Part shown: positions 59,993 through 64,000 of the stretch, piece after piece
Layout of the letters: each line of letters begins with the position of its first letter
Position numbering within the stretch: position 1 is the stretch's first letter
Origin: Devosia sp. Root413D1
GTDB lineage: Bacteria; Pseudomonadota; Alphaproteobacteria; Rhizobiales; Devosiaceae
Reading direction: 5' to 3'
Assembly (NCBI RefSeq): GCF_001425235.1
Contig: NZ_LMEA01000013.1
Location: 186,001-250,000, forward strand
Length of the DNA stretch: 64,000 nucleotides
The notes under the pieces: model-generated
The model's input: the letters and a program-made list of their open reading frames with translations, nothing else
Told to the model about the DNA's origin: nothing
Databases searched by the model: none
Made by a program: the position numbers and the translations under genes

Positions 59993-61072
59993 ATGGCCAA
60001 TGTGGTAAAAGTTCTGGTCGTCGGGCTCGGCAATATGGGCGCCTCGCATGCGAGCGCCTATCACCGCAATCCCGGCTTCGAGATCGTCGGGCTGATGAGC
60101 CGTTCGATCAGATCGAAGCCCGTTCCGGACGAGCTCAAGGGTTATCCGCTGTTCGAGGATTATGACGAGGCGCTGCGGGTGGCCAAGCCCGATGCGGTGT
60201 CGATCAACTCATGGCCCAACAGCCATGCCGAGTACGCCATCAAGGCGATCAATGCCGGCGCCCATGTATTCATGGAGAAGCCGCTCGCCACCAACATCGC
60301 CGACGCCGAAGCGGTGGTGAAGCTGGCGCGTGAGAAGAACAAAAAGCTAGTGCTGGGCTATATCCTGCGCGTCCACCCCAGCTGGATGAAATTCACCGAG
60401 CTGGCGCAGACGCTGGGCAAGCCGCTGGTCATGCGGCTCAACCTCAACCAGCAGTCGGGCGGCCCGACCTATGACTGGCACAAGAACCTGATCGACTCGC
60501 TGATCCCGATCGTCGACTGCGGCGTCCACTATGTCGACGTGATGTGCCAGATGACCAAGGCCAAGCCGGTGCGCGTGCACGGCATCGGCGCCAAACTCTG
60601 GGCCGAAGCCGACAAGCAGAATTATGGGCACCTGCATGTCGAGTTCGATGACGGCTCGGTCGGCTGGTACGAGGCCGGCTGGGGCCCGATGATGAGCGAG
60701 GTCGCCTATTTCGTGAAGGACGTGGTCGGCCCCAAAGGTGCCGTCTCGATCGTCCCCAACCCCAAGGCGCATAAGGACGGCGTGTCGGATTCCTCCGATA
60801 TCGACCAGCACACCAAGACCGACGCCATCCAGTATCACCACGCCGAGGTGAACCCCGGCGACAAGAGCTTCGTCCGCAAAGACGAGATCTTCACCATGAC
60901 CGACGAGCCCAACCACCAGGAGCTCTGCGACCGCGAGCAGGCGTTCTTTTTGAAGGCCATCCAGGAGGATCTCGACCTCACCGAGTCGATGGATGCGGCG
61001 GTGAACAGCCTGAGGATCGTGCTTGCCGCCGAGCAGTCGATCAACGAAAAGCGCGTCGTCGAGCTGGCCTGA
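59993..61072 (+). CDS. Gfo/Idh/MocA-family oxidoreductase
   Basis: 359 residues: VVGLGNMG (9-16) binds NAD(P); EKPLAT (about 94-99) and DCGVHYVDVM (catalytic His/Asp region, about 179-188) are conserved. Sugar, inositol or amino-sugar dehydrogenase is likely. ATG 59993 has GGGGAGGG upstream. It follows the NitT/TauT binding-protein gene on the same strand after 226 bases and precedes an amidohydrolase. Confidence 0.88.
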   Translation: MANVVKVLVVGLGNMGASHASAYHRNPGFEIVGLMSRSIRSKPVPDELKGYPLFEDYDEALRVAKPDAVSINSWPNSHAEYAIKAINAGAHVFMEKPLATNIADAEAVVKLAREKNKKLVLGYILRVHPSWMKFTELAQTLGKPLVMRLNLNQQSGGPTYDWHKNLIDSLIPIVDCGVHYVDVMCQMTKAKPVRVHGIGAKLWAEADKQNYGHLHVEFDDGSVGWYEAGWGPMMSEVAYFVKDVVGPKGAVSIVPNPKAHKDGVSDSSDIDQHTKTDAIQYHHAEVNPGDKSFVRKDEIFTMTDEPNHQELCDREQAFFLKAIQEDLDLTESMDAAVNSLRIVLAAEQSINEKRVVELA

Positions 61073-61083
61073 ACCATCCCAGC

Positions 61084-61136
61084 GGAGCGTTTTCAGGAAA
61101 AGTTGCAGACTTTTCCGGTTCGAAAGCGCGACCAAG
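61084..61136. repeat. Family D repeat, copy 2
   Basis: GGAGCGTTTTCAGGAAAAGT, CAGACTTTTCCGGTTCG, AAAGCGCGACCAAG: nearly the same as the element at 40427-40479 in opposite orientation. It occupies the gap between the oxidoreductase and amidohydrolase genes. Confidence 0.82.
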
Positions 61137-61211
61137 GAAGAACCGGGCACAACGAAGCCGGCGGGCCGCTGCCCGCCGCTGTCGCCCCATACCCCCAAGC
61201 GGAGACCATCG

Positions 61212-62423
61212 ATGACTTCACCGGCAGCCGGACAGGGCTTCGATATCGTGCTGAAGGGCGGCCGCGTCCTCGATGAGCGCAACGGCGTCGACGGGGTGCT
61301 CGATGTTGCGATCAAGGCCGGCAGGATCGCCGCGGTCGGCAAGGACCTCGCCACGGCTGGAGCCAGGGTCGAGGATGTCAGCGGCGCCATCGTCGCGCCG
61401 GGGCTGATCGACATCCACACCCATGTCTACCACAAGGCGACCTCGCTCAGCGTCGACCCCGGCTTCATCGCCCGCCGTTCCGCCTGCACCACGCTGGTCG
61501 ACGCGGGCAGCGCCGGCGCCGGCAATTATGACGGTTTCCGCGACTACGTGATGATCCACTCGCCCTATCGGATCTTCGCCTTCCTCAACATCTCGTTCCC
61601 CGGCATTTTCGGTTTCGACAAGGGCGTGTCGATCGGCGAGGCGACGCTGCGCTCGATGCTTCCGGTCGATAAATGCGTCCAGAAAGTCGAGGCCAACCGC
61701 GACCGCATCATCGGCGTGAAGGTCCGCATCGGCGGCCCGGTCACTGGCGAGTTGGGACTCGGCGCGCTGGAAATGGCGCTCGAGGCCGCCAACGCGCTGA
61801 ACCTGCCGTTAATGACCCATATCGGCACGGCCCCGCCGAGCTATGCCGACGTGGTCGATATGCTGCGGCCGGGCGACATTCTCACCCATTGCTACCGCCC
61901 CGACCCCAACTCGGCCATCGGCCCCGATGGCAAGGTGATCGATGCGGTACTCCAGGCCCGTAAGCGCGGCGTGCTGTTCGACATCGCCCACGGTATGGGC
62001 GCCTTCGGCTATGACAGCGCCGAAGCGGCGCTCAACGACGGCTTCAAGCCGGACCTGATCTCGTCGGACGTGCACGTCATCGCCGTCGAGGGGCCGGGCT
62101 ACGACCTGCTCCACACCATGAGCAAGCTGCTCAATTGCGGCCTGTCTTTGCCCGAAGTGATCGGCATGTCGGCCAACCGCCCGGCGCTCGCCATCCAGAA
62201 GCCCGAACTCGGCCACCTCGGCGTCGGCGCCGTCGCCGATATCACGGTGCTGAAGCAGTATGACAGCAACTACGTGTTCCAGGACGTGGTCGGCAAACGC
62301 CGCCAGGGGTCGAGCCTGCTGCAGCCGGTGTCGGTGTACCTGGGCGGCAAGCCGATGGAAGTCAGCCGCCGGCCATTCGAGGAGAGTTTTCTCATTGGCG
62401 GTCATCATGGGCATGAGCATTAG
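61212..62423 (+). CDS. Amidohydrolase-superfamily metallohydrolase (deacetylase/dihydroorotase-like)
   Basis: 403 residues. Metal-site residues are visible: His69 and His71 (DIHTHVYH), Lys170 as carbamylated lysine candidate (GVKVRI), His203, His226 and Asp286 (SSDVH). It resembles the amidohydrolase/deacetylase group that includes D-aminoacylase-like and dihydroorotase-like enzymes. No PhnM features were found. It belongs with the oxidoreductase just upstream and the NitT/TauT transporter. The His-rich end GGHHGHEH is unusual. Confidence 0.86.
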   Translation: MTSPAAGQGFDIVLKGGRVLDERNGVDGVLDVAIKAGRIAAVGKDLATAGARVEDVSGAIVAPGLIDIHTHVYHKATSLSVDPGFIARRSACTTLVDAGSAGAGNYDGFRDYVMIHSPYRIFAFLNISFPGIFGFDKGVSIGEATLRSMLPVDKCVQKVEANRDRIIGVKVRIGGPVTGELGLGALEMALEAANALNLPLMTHIGTAPPSYADVVDMLRPGDILTHCYRPDPNSAIGPDGKVIDAVLQARKRGVLFDIAHGMGAFGYDSAEAALNDGFKPDLISSDVHVIAVEGPGYDLLHTMSKLLNCGLSLPEVIGMSANRPALAIQKPELGHLGVGAVADITVLKQYDSNYVFQDVVGKRRQGSSLLQPVSVYLGGKPMEVSRRPFEESFLIGGHHGHEH

Positions 62424-62441
62424 CGGAGTCCGCTGAGGCCG

Positions 62442-62601
62442 GCAGTCGGCGCACCCTCTCCCGCTTGCGGGGGTGGGAGGGGGGTGCCCCACGCACTGAT
62501 CGTAAGCGGACGGGGCAACGCCGAAGTATGCGGCACCCCCTCCCACCAGCCTTTCGGCTGGTCCCCCCTCCCCCGTAAACGGGAGAGGGCGCGCCGACTG
62601 C
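62442..62601. repeat. Large composite palindromic repeat (family B-like)
   Basis: Outer arms GCAGTCGGCGCACCCTCTCC and GGGAGAGGGCGCGCCGACTGC (given as outer parts), inner GGAGGGGGGTGCC and GGCACCCCCTCC, plus AGCCTTTCGGCT as a separate hairpin. It lies between convergent genes. Confidence 0.8.
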
Positions 62602-62614
62602 GAAGGGTGGTGTC

Positions 62615-63616
62615 TCACCCGATCCTGATCACATTCCCCGTCCGCGCCGACTCCTCGGCCGCCAGCGTCGCCTGCAATGCCGCCGCGGCATCTTCCGGCA
62701 CGCCGATCTTCGGCGTCGTGCCGCTCAACGCACAGCCGGTGAAATAGTTGAACTCCTCGCGCAGCGCGCCGCCGCGGACCCCGTCGAACATCGGCCAATA
62801 GGTGATGTCGGGCGAGTGCAGCTTGTTGGCATCGACGATGCCGAGCGGCGGGAAGGTGTCCTGGACGTGGATGATGCCTTCGGTGCCGATGATCGACATG
62901 CGCTCGTCGATATCGAACGGAGTCTGCGTCGGCATGCACCACACCGTTTCGAGCGTCGCGGTGGCGCCGCCGGCAAAGCGGAACATGGTCTGGCCGATAT
63001 CGGGGTGCTTCAACCCGCGCACGTCGACGGTCTGCGCATAGGCCGAAACGATCCTGTCGCCGGTCAGCCACAGCATGATGTCGGTGTCGTGGATCGCGTC
63101 GCCGACGATCGGGCCGATCTTGTTGAGGATGGTCGGGGTCCAGGCGGCCGGAATGTTCCGGCGCGACGACAGCGCCACCACCTTGCCGATGCGGCCCTCG
63201 GCGATCGCCTGCTTGGCCATGCGGTAGCGCGGATTGAAGCGCACGATATGGCCGATGAACAGGATGCCCTTGGCCCCCTTCGAGGCGGCGATGATCTTGT
63301 TGGCATCCTCGACGGTCGAAGCGATCGGCTTTTCGAGGAACACATGCTTGCCGGCCTTGAGCGCCGCGATCGCCGGCTCGGTGTGCTGGTCCCACATGGT
63401 GCAGATCGACACGGCGTCGATCTCCGGATCGGCGAGCATGTCGTGATAGTCGCGATAGAGCTTCTTGACCCCGAACTTCTCGCCCAGAGCCGTGAGCCGA
63501 TCCTCGGTGCGGGTGCAGAGCGCCGCCAGGTCAAGGTTGGGCACGCCCATGATGGTTTCGGCGTGGATTTCTCCAAACCAGCCGAGCCCGATAATGCCGA
63601 TACGCAGCTTGTCCAA
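62615..63616 (-). CDS. Gfo/Idh/MocA-family oxidoreductase (inositol 2-dehydrogenase-like)
   Basis: 333 residues from a TTG start with GAGGGGG six bases before it. IIGLGWFGE (8-16) binds NAD(P), EKPIAS (about 95-100) and GDAIHDTDIMLW (about 170-181) carry the conserved Lys and His/Asp. Close in general plan to bacterial myo-inositol 2-dehydrogenase, but substrate is not proven. It follows a truncated SDR gene on the same strand by 37 bases, suggesting an operon that continues beyond the right edge. Confidence 0.88.
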   Translation of the reverse strand: MDKLRIGIIGLGWFGEIHAETIMGVPNLDLAALCTRTEDRLTALGEKFGVKKLYRDYHDMLADPEIDAVSICTMWDQHTEPAIAALKAGKHVFLEKPIASTVEDANKIIAASKGAKGILFIGHIVRFNPRYRMAKQAIAEGRIGKVVALSSRRNIPAAWTPTILNKIGPIVGDAIHDTDIMLWLTGDRIVSAYAQTVDVRGLKHPDIGQTMFRFAGGATATLETVWCMPTQTPFDIDERMSIIGTEGIIHVQDTFPPLGIVDANKLHSPDITYWPMFDGVRGGALREEFNYFTGCALSGTTPKIGVPEDAAAALQATLAAEESARTGNVIRIG

Positions 63617-63653
63617 AACGACCCCCTCAAATGACGAAGGCTAAATGCCTTGC

Positions 63654-64000
63654 TCAGAAATCCTCGAGCGTCAGCTCGCGCGCCATCACGATGTTGCCCG
63701 AGGTCAGCCCGCAATCAACCGGGATCGCCGCGCCGGTGACAGCGCTTGCCGCATCCGAGGCGAGAAAGGCGATCACCCGGGCCACCTCGTAGGGCTCGAC
63801 GATGCGGCCGAGCGGGTACCAGCGCTCCAGTGTCTTCAAGACGTTCGGATCCTTGGCCTTGCGCTCGTCCCAGACCGGAGTGCGCACCGTGCCGGGCAAC
63901 ACGATATTGGCGCGGATGCCGTAGCGGCCATATTCCTGCGCCAGCGAGCGGGTGAGCGAGATCATCGCCGCCTTCGCGGCGCTGTAGGCCGGGTCGCCCA
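63654..64000 (-). CDS. Short-chain dehydrogenase (5' end outside the window)
   Basis: The visible C-terminal 114 residues begin GDPAYSAAKAAMISLTRSLA, showing the catalytic YxxxK. They end with LASDAASAVTGAAIPVDCGL, the usual SDR tail, although Cys-Gly replaces the common Gly-Gly. The gene runs off the right end on the minus strand. Together with the downstream Gfo/Idh/MocA gene it looks like part of another polyol or sugar catabolic operon. Confidence 0.9.
   Translation of the reverse strand, partial: GDPAYSAAKAAMISLTRSLAQEYGRYGIRANIVLPGTVRTPVWDERKAKDPNVLKTLERWYPLGRIVEPYEVARVIAFLASDAASAVTGAAIPVDCGLTSGNIVMARELTLEDF

Noticed and set aside
61212-62423. PhnM (the missing C-P lyase diphosphohydrolase)
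   Set aside because: The amidohydrolase fold fits, but the characteristic PhnM features were not found and the neighbours are unrelated to phosphonate use.
61809-63395. A 528-codon leftward frame spanning the amidohydrolase and Gfo/Idh/MocA genes
   Set aside because: It runs out of frame through a real gene and antisense through another, crossing the palindromic repeat between them. Both overlapped genes have intact family motifs.

Overview
The window is about 64 kb of very GC-rich, gene-dense DNA with an extreme third-position G/C bias. It reads as an alphaproteobacterial chromosome or large replicon, most probably from the order Hyphomicrobiales and perhaps a Devosia-like genus. That placement rests on the phn gene order, the BA14K-like small secreted protein, the many CUT2-type sugar ABC systems and the palindromic intergenic repeats; no rRNA or other phylogenetic marker is present. 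No tRNA, rRNA, CRISPR array, transposase or phage gene was seen.

Layout from left to right. (1) 1-7.7 kb: the end of an unknown gene, then a leftward CUT2-type ABC transporter operon whose last gene is a kynureninase, with an HSL-type alpha/beta hydrolase divergent from it. (2) 8.0-9.1 kb: a stand-alone CUT1-type ATPase (UgpC/MsmK-like) with its own operator-like repeats and terminator. (3) 9.3-20 kb: a C-P lyase locus, leftward phnGHIJKL, a phn-associated hexapeptide acetyltransferase, phnC, phnD and two phnE, with a divergent phnF regulator and a clear PhnF-type operator. (4) 20.2-29.4 kb: a Gfo/Idh/MocA oxidoreductase and a non-phosphorylative L-rhamnose operon (CUT2 transporter, FadR-type regulator, L-rhamnose 1-dehydrogenase, mutarotase, L-rhamnonate dehydratase, a second SDR). 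(5) 29.6-40.3 kb: an SGNH hydrolase, an enolase-superfamily dehydratase, and a FadR-led, translationally coupled operon of an acetoacetate-decarboxylase-like protein, a Gfo/Idh/MocA enzyme, a TIM-barrel isomerase and two SDRs. This operon converges on another CUT2 transporter. (6) 40.6-43.9 kb: a fructose-type CUT2 system split into divergent halves. (7) 44-46.4 kb: a frameshifted flavin oxidoreductase and an EamA exporter. (8) 46.4-52.6 kb: a leftward ugpBAEC operon with a TIM-barrel isomerase and a DapA-family aldolase/lyase downstream. (9) 53-56.3 kb: a small secreted protein, an FMO-like monooxygenase and an RpiR regulator. (10) 56.6-62.4 kb: a NitT/TauT-family ABC importer with a Tat-exported binding protein, a Gfo/Idh/MocA enzyme and an amidohydrolase. 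(11) 62.6-64 kb: a further Gfo/Idh/MocA gene and a truncated SDR, leftward.

Two blocks look like one phosphate-starvation programme: phnCDE and ugpB each have upstream arrays of 11-bp-spaced PhoB-box-like heptamers. The other blocks look like catabolic islands for sugars, sugar acids and possibly kynurenines, each with a transporter and several with a local GntR- or RpiR-type regulator.

Intergenic DNA is dominated by four families of short palindromic repeats: A, GTCATYCC...GGRATGAC; B, CTCCCC-rich pairs; C, a roughly 155-bp composite; D, a 53-bp element. One B-type copy of 99 bp lies in frame inside the 3' end of phnI.
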